Assembly (NCBI RefSeq): GCF_001457435.1
Contig: NZ_LN881717.1
Span: 505,896 to 569,895, forward strand
From: Actinobaculum massiliense
Lineage (GTDB): Bacteria; Actinomycetota; Actinomycetes; Actinomycetales; Actinomycetaceae
Length of the DNA: 64,000 nucleotides
Direction of reading: 5' to 3'
In this document: positions 34,104 through 42,802 of the stretch, piece after piece
Layout of the letters: each line of letters starts with the position of its first letter
Position numbering within the stretch: position 1 is the first letter of the stretch
Notes under the pieces: model-generated
What the model was told of the DNA's origin: nothing
The model's input: only the letters and a program-made list of their open reading frames with translations
The model's database searches: none
Made by a program: the position numbers and the translations under genes

Positions 34104-35051
34104 CTAGCCCTTGCGCGCGGCCCGCATAAATCCGGAAGCGGTAATGCCCAAAAGCAGATCAGCGAGCGTCGTAAATACGCGGGATAGAAGAACTACAACG
34201 ACCACTTCGCCCGGTCCCACAACGGTTGATAGCACGGCTGCCAAAGCGACCTCGCGCACTCCAAGACCCGCGGGGATAAAGACGGTTATAAATCCCGCGA
34301 TCCAGCCGAGCGCATATCCGCCCATTGACAAGACGAGAGTTGAGAATTCGGCTGGCATCCCCAGGTTTACCAGCATGATCCAAAGCTGAAAGCCTATGAT
34401 GATCCAGCTTAGGCAGGCCCACCCGGCCGAGAGCACGGTTCCTGTTATGGTGAGGTCGCGCTCGAGAGGCTCGCGGCCAAGCACTTTCAGGGCGATGCGC
34501 ACTAGGCGGTTAAGTACCCACGGGGTCAAACAGACGAGGACAACGGGGAAAAACCAGGCCACCCAGGCATTGTCCGCCCGTACCTGGGCTGGTCCAAAAA
34601 CTAGCGCGAGGATAGCGAAGACGAGGCCCGTACCCACTGAGACAGCCATGGAAATCAGCAACGCAAACAGCGAGCGCCGTCCCGCAATCTTGTAATCCTG
34701 CCCAATTTCGGCCGCGGCAACGAAGTTCCACACTCCCCCCGGCAGGTATTTGGCAACTTGGGAGGAAAAGAAAATTCTGCGCGCTACTTTCCGATCGACG
34801 GGCTCGCCAATATTGTTAAGAACCGCCCGCCACGACAGCATGGTGATCGGTACGTAAACCATGGCGAGCACCAGTGCACTGAGAGTAACCAACGGCGACA
34901 AGCGCGCAAGCGCACCGGTCACCTCGTCCCAATTTGAGGCTACGGCCCAGATCGCCGCGACCACCGCCAGGACCATGAATCCAGTACGGAAAACGGGACC
35001 GCGAAGAAATTGGATAATCTTCCCCGCGATAGATTTCGCATTTTGTGTCAT
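34104..35051 (-). CDS. YbhN/UPF0104 family membrane protein
   Basis: This 315-residue protein has about eight transmembrane helices. FFSSQVAKYLPGGVWNF, a conserved loop of the lysylphosphatidylglycerol synthetase N-terminal-type (YbhN) family, is near residue 85, and FIPAGLGVREVAL is near residue 260. Related proteins may act as lipid-linked sugar or phospholipid flippases. ATG 35051 is chosen for the GGGGATAAAACC before it; the frame extends to 35072. It is the last gene of the minus-strand run from 44191. Confidence 0.82.
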   Translation of the reverse strand: MTQNAKSIAGKIIQFLRGPVFRTGFMVLAVVAAIWAVASNWDEVTGALARLSPLVTLSALVLAMVYVPITMLSWRAVLNNIGEPVDRKVARRIFFSSQVAKYLPGGVWNFVAAAEIGQDYKIAGRRSLFALLISMAVSVGTGLVFAILALVFGPAQVRADNAWVAWFFPVVLVCLTPWVLNRLVRIALKVLGREPLERDLTITGTVLSAGWACLSWIIIGFQLWIMLVNLGMPAEFSTLVLSMGGYALGWIAGFITVFIPAGLGVREVALAAVLSTVVGPGEVVVVVLLSRVFTTLADLLLGITASGFMRAARKG

Positions 35052-35100
35052 GGTTTTATCCCCGGCCCACACTCATTAATAGAGCATTGCTATGGTCGCC

Positions 35101-35160
35101 GGCCTTTCGCACCCTCAGTTCGGCGAGGCAGGCCCTTCGCGCCCTCGGTTCGGCGCGACC
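35101..35160. repeat. Two tandem 30-bp repeats
   Basis: The units 35101-35130 and 35131-35160 agree at about 25 of 30 positions, with the shared core GGTTCGGCG/AGTTCGGCG after TTCGC.CCCTC. They lie in the gap between rmlD and the YbhN-like gene. No hairpin or promoter is evident in them. Confidence 0.6.
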
Positions 35161-35219
35161 AGCCGCCCGCGGGCTAACCGAGAGCGGCCCAAATATCGCG
35201 CCGATATGCCTCAATCTTC

Positions 35220-36089
35220 TTAGTTATCGTCGGTTGAAATCACGTCCGCGAGAACGGATTCACTGGCTTCTTGCCAGCGATCCTTCCAATCGCCAATTGG
35301 CTCGACGCCAACACGCTCAAGCGCATCGTGGCCGAGTACGGAGAAATGCGGACGCGGAGCCGGGCGCTTGAAGGCCGCCGCCGTCGTCTCCTTCACCATC
35401 TCGGGATCTTTCCCAATCGATGCCATGATTTCTCGGGTGAAGTTCCACCAATTCGTCTTCCCTGACGCGGTGCCGTGATAGATGCCGGAAGGCGCCTCGG
35501 ACTCTACGAGTCGAACGATAAGATCGGCCAGATCGCAGGTCCACGTCGGCTGTCCAACTTCGTCAGTAACAACGGAAAGCTCATCGTGGGTTTGAGCCAG
35601 CGTCGCCATCGTTTTGGGGAAGCACTTACCGTGTGCACCGTAAAGCCAGGCGGTGCGAATAATGTAGTAATCATCGGTGTTTGTGCGTACGGCCCACTCG
35701 CCGGCCGCTTTCGTACGCCCGTAGGCGCTACGCGGGGCCAGCAGGTCATCTTCCCCATAGGGGTCGACGGCGTCGCCCGAAAACACGTAATCCGTGGAAA
35801 TATGCACCAGCTTGGCGCCAATTTCCTTCGCGCGCCGGGCGAGAATTTCCGGTCCGGTGGCATTGGTGGTGAAGGCAGCCGCTTCGTCTTCCTCGGCCTT
35901 ATCGACGGCGGTGTACGCGGCCACGTTAACGATCACGTCCGTTGCGCTAATCATCTGGCGAACGCTCGCCGCATCGGTAATGTCAATCTCTGAACGGTCC
36001 AGAGCGACGACGTCGTTCCCCTCGCGCACCAGCAACTCCACGAGATCGTGCCCGAGCATTCCCTTCGCGCCCGTAATCATCCAACGCAT
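35220..36089 (-). CDS. rmlD: dTDP-4-dehydrorhamnose reductase
   Basis: This 289-residue short-chain dehydrogenase performs the last step of dTDP-L-rhamnose synthesis. ITGAKGMLGHDL is the NADPH Rossmann loop. VNVAAYTAVDKAEED, HISTDYVFSGD and the catalytic YGRTK follow in family order, and WTCDLADLI is substrate-side. The start ATG 36089 has GGAGGATATTT in front. It lies downstream of the two-domain glycosyltransferase, with a 134-bp gap holding an 8-bp inverted repeat (36114-36139). Confidence 0.95.
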   Translation of the reverse strand: MRWMITGAKGMLGHDLVELLVREGNDVVALDRSEIDITDAASVRQMISATDVIVNVAAYTAVDKAEEDEAAAFTTNATGPEILARRAKEIGAKLVHISTDYVFSGDAVDPYGEDDLLAPRSAYGRTKAAGEWAVRTNTDDYYIIRTAWLYGAHGKCFPKTMATLAQTHDELSVVTDEVGQPTWTCDLADLIVRLVESEAPSGIYHGTASGKTNWWNFTREIMASIGKDPEMVKETTAAAFKRPAPRPHFSVLGHDALERVGVEPIGDWKDRWQEASESVLADVISTDDN

Positions 36090-36113
36090 AAATATCCTCC
36101 AGTATCGTCCTTT

Positions 36114-36139
36114 GAACTCTCACTTCTTGGCGAGAGTTC
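36114..36139. other. Inverted repeat upstream of rmlD
   Basis: GAACTCTC (36114-36121) and GAGAGTTC (36132-36139) flank a 10-base loop in the gap before rmlD. No T-run follows on the minus strand, so it may be an operator or a processing site. Confidence 0.4.
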
Positions 36140-36222
36140 CCCGATAAAAATCTACAACTCGTCGTTTCTTCACCATGGTCGCCGCAGCGAGCGCCTACGT
36201 GAGCTTACTCGGTGGTCGACGG

Positions 36223-38739
36223 TTACGGCATTGATGTTAGCCGTAATTTACTACCCACCCGGCGCATGAAACCCTTGGGGCCTTCAACGCGCCACGAATG
36301 GATTGCATTACGAACCAGCCGCTTTATTCGCGAGCGCGGAGGGAAGGTGAAGTCGAACTCGTATGGCTCCACCCAGCTATCGAGCTCCGAGAAGGGCTCA
36401 TTATCAGCAACGAACGAAAAGTTCGAGGCTTCTTTATGCCCGTGCTGAGAAACGTGACGCCAGGCCGCCGTTAGGATGTTCCGGTATAGCTCGCCCTGCA
36501 GGGCTGGAGAGAGGTCAAGCAGGGCTTCCCGGCGCGCTCGGAACGCCACTTTCTTCCGTAATTGCTCATCTTCAAGAAGCTTCACCATCGCCTCCACCCA
36601 TTCCTCGGTGGTGTCCGCAAGAAAGCCCGTCTTGCCATGTTCAATAGCTTCACGGAATGGCTGAGTCGGCGTGGCAACTGTAGGAGTAAGTACCAAAGCT
36701 GCCTCAAGCCACTTAATTGCTGATTTGGCCTCATTGAAAATATCTGAGCGGCCGCCCTTGGTTAACGGAGCCAGATTGATATCAACATCTCGCAAAACCT
36801 TCGGCAGCTGAGTCCACTCTTGGAAGGGGACTCTCACCAATCGATTCTGGAATGGGCGCATGCGCGCCGATGGCTCCACGAACCCACCCAGCCACAGCTC
36901 CACATCCTCGAAGCGTTTCAGAACTTCACATACCGCCTCTTCAATTGACTGCCAATCGGCGTCGTGCGTATCCGTCCCCGAGAAATATCCAATGCGCAAC
37001 GGCCCCTTCGCCCGCTCCTGTTTGGCGGCGCGGTCTGAAAGCTTCGCCAGAATTTCGCCGATACCGTTAGGGAATCGCTGCGCGGGAACCTCAAGGAGCC
37101 GTGACCCTTCTGCGGTAATCGTCTGGGTGGATCCAATGAAGTAATCGCAATGCTCGAGGGTGGTGCGGTAGCGATAGATGCCTCGTCGCCAGAGATCCCG
37201 TTCATCCGGGGTGAGGCGGTCCAAGTTCTCCAATAGGGGCTCAATGGAGGGATCAAAAATGAGATCGTCAATATCGCCGAGAATCGGGATATTACTATCG
37301 CACGCGCGGATCTTTCCTATGAGATCCAAAATTTGGTCGGTAGCCGGTACCCGGTAGAAAACCACCGCGTCAGCCGCTAAAACTTGCGCGGGAAGGCTCG
37401 GATCGCGATAGTTCAATACCTCGGACTCAATCCCCCACTTCGCCAGAGCCTCGGCAGGAAGGTGCGCACGGTAACGAGCCGGTGCGCCCTGAATCCCAAT
37501 CACGAAGACGACTTTTCGTATCAGTTGCTGAATCGCCGGTACAACCGGATCGGCCACCCGCTCGCGCTGCGCGAGAACCTCGGTGTAGTACTCAAATACC
37601 TGTTCAACTTGTTCCGCAACGGTAACGAGCCGAGACCCACCGCTCCCGCTTATCAGTTTTTGCGCTATCTCCCGGTTAGAGACCTTTTCTATTGCATCGG
37701 CAAGAGCGGAGGGGTCATCGGGCGGGATAATCAGGCCGTTGACGCCATCTTCAATCGCTTCTTCCGGGCCGAAACTCGCGGTTGCGATTACTGCCATGCC
37801 CGATGCGAGCGCTTCGCGCGTCACGATCGAATGGGATTCTCTCCCGATTGAGGGGAGGATGAGTACATCGTGCTGGGCAAACGTCGCGGCAAGCTCATCA
37901 CGTCCGTATGCCGGCCTGGATGTTGCCCAGTCGGGGAAACCTGCATCCGAGCTACGGTACAAATCAAGCGTGGTACCGACCGGTACCCGGGCCTGATTTG
38001 CCGCTTCCCGTAGGATCCCGTAGCCTTTGGAGAGGTTATTACCTCCCGTATACATAAATCGAACACCCGAACCGATGGTTCTCTGTACGGATTCCGCTTC
38101 GGACGCGCCATCGATGCCGTTCTCATTTACTCGGAGCTTTTGCCGCGGGACCCCGTTAGCTAAGAACACGTCCGCCGCGATCTGCGAGGGGGCGAGGATT
38201 AGGTCGGCATCCGCCAGGGCGCTTCGCATGGATTGGCTACGGTGCTCGAGCCACTCGGACGTCACTCCCCAATCCACGTATGCGCAATCAACAGCTGGAG
38301 AAATTGGCTCATCATCGGGGCCAAGCAGGAATTGCTTCGGGCAGATCCACCAGAAATCGTGCATGGTGACGACGACGGCGCAACCGGCTTTGCGCGCAAT
38401 ACTGAGGCACTGCGTTCCTAATGTCTGAATGGAATGAAAATGCACCAGATCCGGTTTGACTTCCGAAATATAATCCTCGAATAGCTTCGCAACCGCTGGA
38501 TTGTCGTAATTCTTCTCGCTGTGCCAGGCGAGGAATCCATCGACCCCGACCCATCTCACCTGAATTCCGTCGTCGAAGGAATCGGAAGTCTCCAGCGGCT
38601 GTAGGTCTTTCAAATTTCCGGCAAACACGTAGGCATCGTGGCCACGGTCTCGCGCTGCCCGGGCGAAGCGTTGCGGAATGAGCGTGCCACCCGAAACAAA
38701 ATCGGGCGGGTAATGTGCCGATACCTGCATGATTCGCAT
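36223..38739 (-). CDS. Two-domain glycosyltransferase
   Basis: This 838-residue cytosolic protein carries two GT-B-type units. Residues 1-400 form a GT4 enzyme: HYPPDFVSGGTLIPQRFA at the N-terminus, HFHSIQTLG and the EALASGMAVIAT donor-site motif after SIGRESHSIV. Residues about 415-770 form a second unit beginning VVFVIGIQGAPARYRAHLP, with GDIDDLIFDPS, FPNGIGE, IGYFSGT and KWLEAALVLTP. The linker is around residue 405. ATG 38739 lacks a Shine-Dalgarno, but TAGCAT ends six bases before it, a leaderless layout. The fusion suggests two successive sugar additions on one chain; the sugars are unknown. Confidence 0.82.
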   Translation of the reverse strand: MRIMQVSAHYPPDFVSGGTLIPQRFARAARDRGHDAYVFAGNLKDLQPLETSDSFDDGIQVRWVGVDGFLAWHSEKNYDNPAVAKLFEDYISEVKPDLVHFHSIQTLGTQCLSIARKAGCAVVVTMHDFWWICPKQFLLGPDDEPISPAVDCAYVDWGVTSEWLEHRSQSMRSALADADLILAPSQIAADVFLANGVPRQKLRVNENGIDGASEAESVQRTIGSGVRFMYTGGNNLSKGYGILREAANQARVPVGTTLDLYRSSDAGFPDWATSRPAYGRDELAATFAQHDVLILPSIGRESHSIVTREALASGMAVIATASFGPEEAIEDGVNGLIIPPDDPSALADAIEKVSNREIAQKLISGSGGSRLVTVAEQVEQVFEYYTEVLAQRERVADPVVPAIQQLIRKVVFVIGIQGAPARYRAHLPAEALAKWGIESEVLNYRDPSLPAQVLAADAVVFYRVPATDQILDLIGKIRACDSNIPILGDIDDLIFDPSIEPLLENLDRLTPDERDLWRRGIYRYRTTLEHCDYFIGSTQTITAEGSRLLEVPAQRFPNGIGEILAKLSDRAAKQERAKGPLRIGYFSGTDTHDADWQSIEEAVCEVLKRFEDVELWLGGFVEPSARMRPFQNRLVRVPFQEWTQLPKVLRDVDINLAPLTKGGRSDIFNEAKSAIKWLEAALVLTPTVATPTQPFREAIEHGKTGFLADTTEEWVEAMVKLLEDEQLRKKVAFRARREALLDLSPALQGELYRNILTAAWRHVSQHGHKEASNFSFVADNEPFSELDSWVEPYEFDFTFPPRSRIKRLVRNAIHSWRVEGPKGFMRRVGSKLRLTSMP

Positions 38740-38745
38740 GCGGAA

Positions 38746-38751
38746 ATGCTA
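38746..38751 (-). promoter_or_regulatory. Candidate -10 box for leaderless two-domain glycosyltransferase
   Basis: TAGCAT on the minus strand is followed by six bases and then ATG 38739. The -35 region is not clear. Confidence 0.5.
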
Positions 38752-38864
38752 CCGCATAAGTGCGATGCTCCCGTCTTTCACGCGCTCTCACCGCGAGCCC
38801 GAGCGCCGAGACCAGAACATTGCGAATCGCCGGCGGAGTGCGCTTTTTGCCGTTCCTCGCCCGC

Positions 38865-38870
38865 TACAAT
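38865..38870 (+). promoter_or_regulatory. Candidate -10 box for leaderless small coiled-coil gene
   Basis: TACAAT ends seven bases before GTG 38878, so transcription would begin at the start codon. The hexamer matches TATAAT at five of six positions. Confidence 0.6.
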
Positions 38871-38877
38871 TGGGGAC

Positions 38878-39171
38878 GTGATTGATAGTGAGGACAGCGA
38901 AAACGATAAGGCCCTTCGTTCGCAGTTTGATTCGGCGCTAGCCGAGCTCAAGGTTCGCGACGCCATTATTGCCGCGCAAATGGAGCGAATTAGCCAGCTG
39001 GAGCAGCAGCAACAGGGCGGCGTAGCCCGGCAATCAACATCCCCTCGCGTAGCGTCGCCAAGTTTCCGGCGCAGGCTCGCGAAGGGGCTACGTACCTCGC
39101 CAGTAACGAGCAAGGCTATTCAATTGCTACCAAAGCGCGTGCGGAACCTCGGCAAACGCGCACTCAGCTAA
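38878..39171 (+). CDS. Small coiled-coil protein of unknown function
   Basis: This 97-residue protein begins at GTG 38878. Residues about 10-45 (ALRSQFDSALAELKVRDAII, then QMERISQLEQQQQ) form a likely coiled coil. The rest is basic (FRRRLAKGLRTS, LPKRVRNLGKRAL). The frame is open upstream to 38638, but that part overlaps the divergent glycosyltransferase and the promoter. Small coiled-coil proteins of this type often stand by glycan genes and may scaffold glycosyltransferases; no family is recognised. Its tail meets the gene at 39205. Confidence 0.6.
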   Translation: MIDSEDSENDKALRSQFDSALAELKVRDAIIAAQMERISQLEQQQQGGVARQSTSPRVASPSFRRRLAKGLRTSPVTSKAIQLLPKRVRNLGKRALS

Positions 39172-39204
39172 ACCACACTAGCGGGCTTAACCTGGCGGCA
39201 AAGC

Positions 39205-40575
39205 CTACGAGTGCTCCCGCTGGCGTGCCAAAAAACTCTTGATATGCCTCGCCGTGGCGCGCACCCCCTGCGACCGCAAAGATTCAAAGCTCTTGGCCGC
39301 GAGCGCGATGGGGCTACGGCGAGCCTTCGCGGGCGCGGAGCGCTTTCCGGCCCGCGCGCGTTGCTCCGCGCTTTCCCTGTCGGGAGCAAAATACGGCGAT
39401 GCGCAATACTCGCGAAGCGGCGCAAGAACTTCACTCCAACGGAAGCTTTGCGCGATTCGAGCGATATTCTCCCGTGCCTGGGTGCGGTATCCGTCGTCGT
39501 TCAGGAGGTTCACTAAGGCAGCGGCGAAGGCATCGACGTCCTCGTAACCAACGACCTCCCCCAAACCCTCGCGCTGGGTGAGATCCGCGAAGTAATCACC
39601 TTCGGTGACAACCATGGGTAGTCCCGCCCACAGGTAGTCGAGAATTCGCGTGCGGAATGAAAACTCCGTCTCCACGTTATTGAAGTGCGCAGATACCGCA
39701 ACATCCGCATCGCACAAGTAGTTTTGCCGCTCATCGTATGGAACCCACGATTCGTTGAAATGAACGCGCGTGCCTTCCAGGCCGAGATCACGTGCGAGCT
39801 CACGCGCGGCGGTTACCATCCGCATCTCAGGAACATCGGGATTCGGGTGCTTTGCCCCTAAGAACACGAGGTGCAGATCCGCAATCTTCTCTTTCGCACG
39901 ATCAATTGCGCGTATCACCGTGAGCGGATCAAACCAGTTATAGATCCCTCCGCCCCAAATCACGACTTTCGATTCTTCCGAAATGCCCGGGATTGCGCCG
40001 CGGATGGCGTTTGTGGTCCGCACCGGCTCGGAATCGGAAAGCCCAAACGGAACCAGGGCGATGAGCTTGTTCAACGAGGGGTCAGCATCATAAAGCTCGG
40101 GGGTGATGCGCCCTAAAGCAACCATCTCGCCCAACCAAAGATGCCGCTGAGCGCGTGAGGCGCAGAGGAAGAAATCGCCAACTCGCATCTGTGCTTCGAG
40201 CTCCGCCGCGGCATGTTGGAAAGCGAATCTCCGCTCCGCCAAAGGCCGATGCTTCTCCACCTCAAGCGATTCGAGGTGGAGCGGATCGTAAAGATCAACC
40301 ACAAGCTTGAAATCTGAGGTCCCGAGCCATGGGAATGTTTGCAACAGATAGCCCTGCACGACGACGACGTCCGGCGAGCCGAGATCGGTTTGAAAACTCT
40401 CAACCCGGGTTTCGAAAATCTCAAAATTCTCGCCGGGGCGAGAAACTTTCCCAAAGCTGAGGATTCTAACCTGGTTGGAGCGCGAGAGTTCACGCGCAAT
40501 TTCCCAGACGCGAATGGCCGGGCCGGCCATTTTCTCGCTGAATGTATCTAGAGAAACAATCGCGATCTCGCTCAT
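39205..40575 (-). CDS. Glycosyltransferase, GT4-like
   Basis: This 456-residue GT-B enzyme begins IAIVSLDTFSEKMAGPAIRVWEIA, typical of an N-terminal acceptor domain. LVVDLYDPLHLESLE, IWGGGIYNWFDPLTVIRA, the HFNNVETEFSFRTRILDYLWAGLPMV donor-site region and VVTEGDYF follow. The last 60 residues are basic and low complexity. It follows wzt by one base, so coexpression with the exporter is likely. Specificity cannot be read from sequence. Confidence 0.85.
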   Translation of the reverse strand: MSEIAIVSLDTFSEKMAGPAIRVWEIARELSRSNQVRILSFGKVSRPGENFEIFETRVESFQTDLGSPDVVVVQGYLLQTFPWLGTSDFKLVVDLYDPLHLESLEVEKHRPLAERRFAFQHAAAELEAQMRVGDFFLCASRAQRHLWLGEMVALGRITPELYDADPSLNKLIALVPFGLSDSEPVRTTNAIRGAIPGISEESKVVIWGGGIYNWFDPLTVIRAIDRAKEKIADLHLVFLGAKHPNPDVPEMRMVTAARELARDLGLEGTRVHFNESWVPYDERQNYLCDADVAVSAHFNNVETEFSFRTRILDYLWAGLPMVVTEGDYFADLTQREGLGEVVGYEDVDAFAAALVNLLNDDGYRTQARENIARIAQSFRWSEVLAPLREYCASPYFAPDRESAEQRARAGKRSAPAKARRSPIALAAKSFESLRSQGVRATARHIKSFLARQREHS

Positions 40576-40576
40576 G

Positions 40577-41869
40577 CTAGTCCTCGTTTCCTGCCGAGTT
40601 CCTTGCTTCTAATTCATCCGCGGAGTCTTTGGAGTCGATCTGCGTGCCGCGGGCTGACCCGGTTGGGAAATTCCAACGGCCATCCAAAATAACGTAGCCT
40701 CCGGATTCGTAGGGTGTACCGCGCTTCACGGAGATACTCGCCAGCTCTTTGACGTAGTCGTAGACGTGCTCAGTGGTGGTGTTTACGACCGAGCCATGGA
40801 AGAGATACTGGCCGGGGGCTAGAAGCACCTTGGGTATGCGCAGATCGACCACTCCCGGACCCTCGATATAGTCCACCGGGAATTCCAAATCGCGCGTGTT
40901 GTTTCCCCACAGATAAACGCCGTCGAAGGATTCCATCGAGTAACCGAAAACCGGCTTTTCAATTCGCTGATGGGCGTTGTACCACATGCGAACGGTTATC
41001 TCCTGGCCAGTGGGAATAGCTCCCAGAACGGGCGCCAGGTTTTCATCGAGGACCTGCATACCCAGGACCTCGACCTCTCCCGAGCCCCAGCGAACTCTTC
41101 CCGCCGCATCAAAGCGCATATTCTCCTGAGTGGAGGTCTCGTACTTGTCGAGGACCTCCTTGGCCGGGCCGACCATTCGCAACTTTCCGTGTTCCAGCCA
41201 AGCCGCGTTATCGGCCATATTTCGCAACTGCGCCATGGAATGGGACACGACGACGACGGTTTTACCTTGCGCACGCAAATCAGCGAACTTCTTTGCGCAC
41301 TTTTCCTGGAAAGCAGCGTCTCCCACCGCAAGAATCTCGTCGACGAGGAGAATATCCGGCTCGGTATGAATAGCAACCGAAAAGCCCAGGCGCACGTACA
41401 TACCGGATGAGTAGTTCTTCACCGGTTGGTCGATGAAATCGCGAACGCCCGAGAACTCAACAATATCTTCGTACTTCTCATCGATTTGTTTTCTGCTCAT
41501 GCCCAGAATTGAACCGTTGAGATAGATGTTCTCACGCCCCGAAAGCTCCGGGTGGAAACCGGAACCAACCTCCAACATCGCCGCCATCTTGCCGTGGCGG
41601 ACGATTTGCCCCTCGTCAGGAACCAGGATCTTGGCAATGCATTTGAGCAGGGTGGACTTTCCCGAACCATTGTCTCCGACGAGGGCAAAGGTGCTTCCGC
41701 GCGGGACGTTAAGGGACACTCCGTCGAGAGCAACAAAGTTCTCTGAAATTGACTTCCGGCGGCGCATAATCGCCGACTTCAAGGTCTGGTTGTTTTCCTT
41801 GTATATCTTGAAGCTCTTGGTTACGCCGTGGACTTCAATAGCGTTTTCTACCGACTGTGTGTTGTTCAT
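40577..41869 (-). CDS. wzt: Polysaccharide ABC exporter, ATP-binding subunit
   Basis: This 430-residue ATPase has Walker A GDNGSGKST near residue 65, the variant signature YSSGMYVRLGFS characteristic of Wzt/TagH exporters, Walker B ILLVDEIL and switch His SHSM. Residues after about 265 form a beta-rich C-terminal domain (VRWGSGEVEVLGMQVLDE to VYDYVKELASISV) like the carbohydrate-binding domain of Wzt proteins that recognise a capped chain. Its start overlaps the wzm stop as TAATG. Together they would export the lipid-linked polysaccharide. Confidence 0.93.
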   Translation of the reverse strand: MNNTQSVENAIEVHGVTKSFKIYKENNQTLKSAIMRRRKSISENFVALDGVSLNVPRGSTFALVGDNGSGKSTLLKCIAKILVPDEGQIVRHGKMAAMLEVGSGFHPELSGRENIYLNGSILGMSRKQIDEKYEDIVEFSGVRDFIDQPVKNYSSGMYVRLGFSVAIHTEPDILLVDEILAVGDAAFQEKCAKKFADLRAQGKTVVVVSHSMAQLRNMADNAAWLEHGKLRMVGPAKEVLDKYETSTQENMRFDAAGRVRWGSGEVEVLGMQVLDENLAPVLGAIPTGQEITVRMWYNAHQRIEKPVFGYSMESFDGVYLWGNNTRDLEFPVDYIEGPGVVDLRIPKVLLAPGQYLFHGSVVNTTTEHVYDYVKELASISVKRGTPYESGGYVILDGRWNFPTGSARGTQIDSKDSADELEARNSAGNED

Positions 41870-42696
41870 TAGAGAGACTCCGCCAAATGAGCTTGATGTC
41901 GATCAAACACCCACCATCCGAGCATTAACATCGCCCCAGACATAACCGCTACTCCGCCCAGTTGGATCCAGTTCGGCCACGCGCCGTCGTACAAAAGAGC
42001 GCGGAAGATATCCGCAAAATGTTTGAACGGGTTGAGATTGTATAGATCGTAAATCGTCACTGACCCAATCAGGGGGCCATATTTCTCTGACATCCCCTGC
42101 ACGTAAAGAGCCGGGTAGACGATCGGACTGGCGTAGAACCAGAGCTGAAAAAGAATCCCCACGAAATGCTGGATATCGCGGAAGTAGACATTCGCGATGG
42201 AGAATAACATTCCCAATCCAGTACCAAAGGCCGCTAGCAGAAGAATCACCAGAATAACTAGCGGCAAACGCAGCAGAATATTGTTGCCGAGGAAACCTAC
42301 GACGACGCAAAGAATCGCGATTTCAAAGAAATGCTGATAGAGACCGGCAAGGGTATTGGCAAAAATAAGGATGGAGCGCGGGAAATACACCTTCTTAATG
42401 AGGTTTTCGTTCCCCGTAATCGCAGACATTGCCCCATTGACAATGTTTGACATAAACGTCCATGGCAAGAGGCCCGCCATGAGCCAAACGACGAAAAGAT
42501 CAATCCCGGATGGATCGCCCACAGGAACTTGGACGCGGATGACCATAGCGAAGACGAAACTGTAAACAATCATCAGCGCGATGGGGTTTGCCAGGGACCA
42601 GAGCTGACCGAGCGCGGTTCGCTTGTACTTTCCTTTGACCTCTCGCATGGTCAAGTTAAGCAGGAGCTCTTTGGTTCCCCGCAGGTCATCAAACAT
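41869..42696 (-). CDS. wzm: Polysaccharide ABC exporter, permease subunit
   Basis: This protein of about 275 residues has six predicted helices. LLLNLTMREVKGKYKRTALG, the amphipathic entry helix of ABC-2 exporters, is followed by LGQLWSLANPIALMIVYSF, LLPWTFMSNIVNG and LNPFKHFADIFRALLYDG near the C-terminus, all typical of Wzm/TagG. ATG 42696 has AGGTG four bases upstream; the frame extends to 42762. It is coupled to wzt by TAATG. Confidence 0.93.
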   Translation of the reverse strand: MFDDLRGTKELLLNLTMREVKGKYKRTALGQLWSLANPIALMIVYSFVFAMVIRVQVPVGDPSGIDLFVVWLMAGLLPWTFMSNIVNGAMSAITGNENLIKKVYFPRSILIFANTLAGLYQHFFEIAILCVVVGFLGNNILLRLPLVILVILLLAAFGTGLGMLFSIANVYFRDIQHFVGILFQLWFYASPIVYPALYVQGMSEKYGPLIGSVTIYDLYNLNPFKHFADIFRALLYDGAWPNWIQLGGVAVMSGAMLMLGWWVFDRHQAHLAESL

Positions 42697-42802
42697 TGAC
42701 ACCTTATGCCTTTCTCTTTGCCCGCGGTTGCGAAGCGCGTGCACCGAGCTTATACCAGCCATGGTAGTGACTAGGGAATTCTAGACGCGAACTTCCTCGC
42801 CT

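Noticed and set aside
33987-36192. Shared 15-mer TCGCCGCAGCGAGCG near 33,987 and 36,178
   Set aside because: Only two copies in gaps, no paired structure and no flanking similarity; it may be chance in GC-rich DNA.
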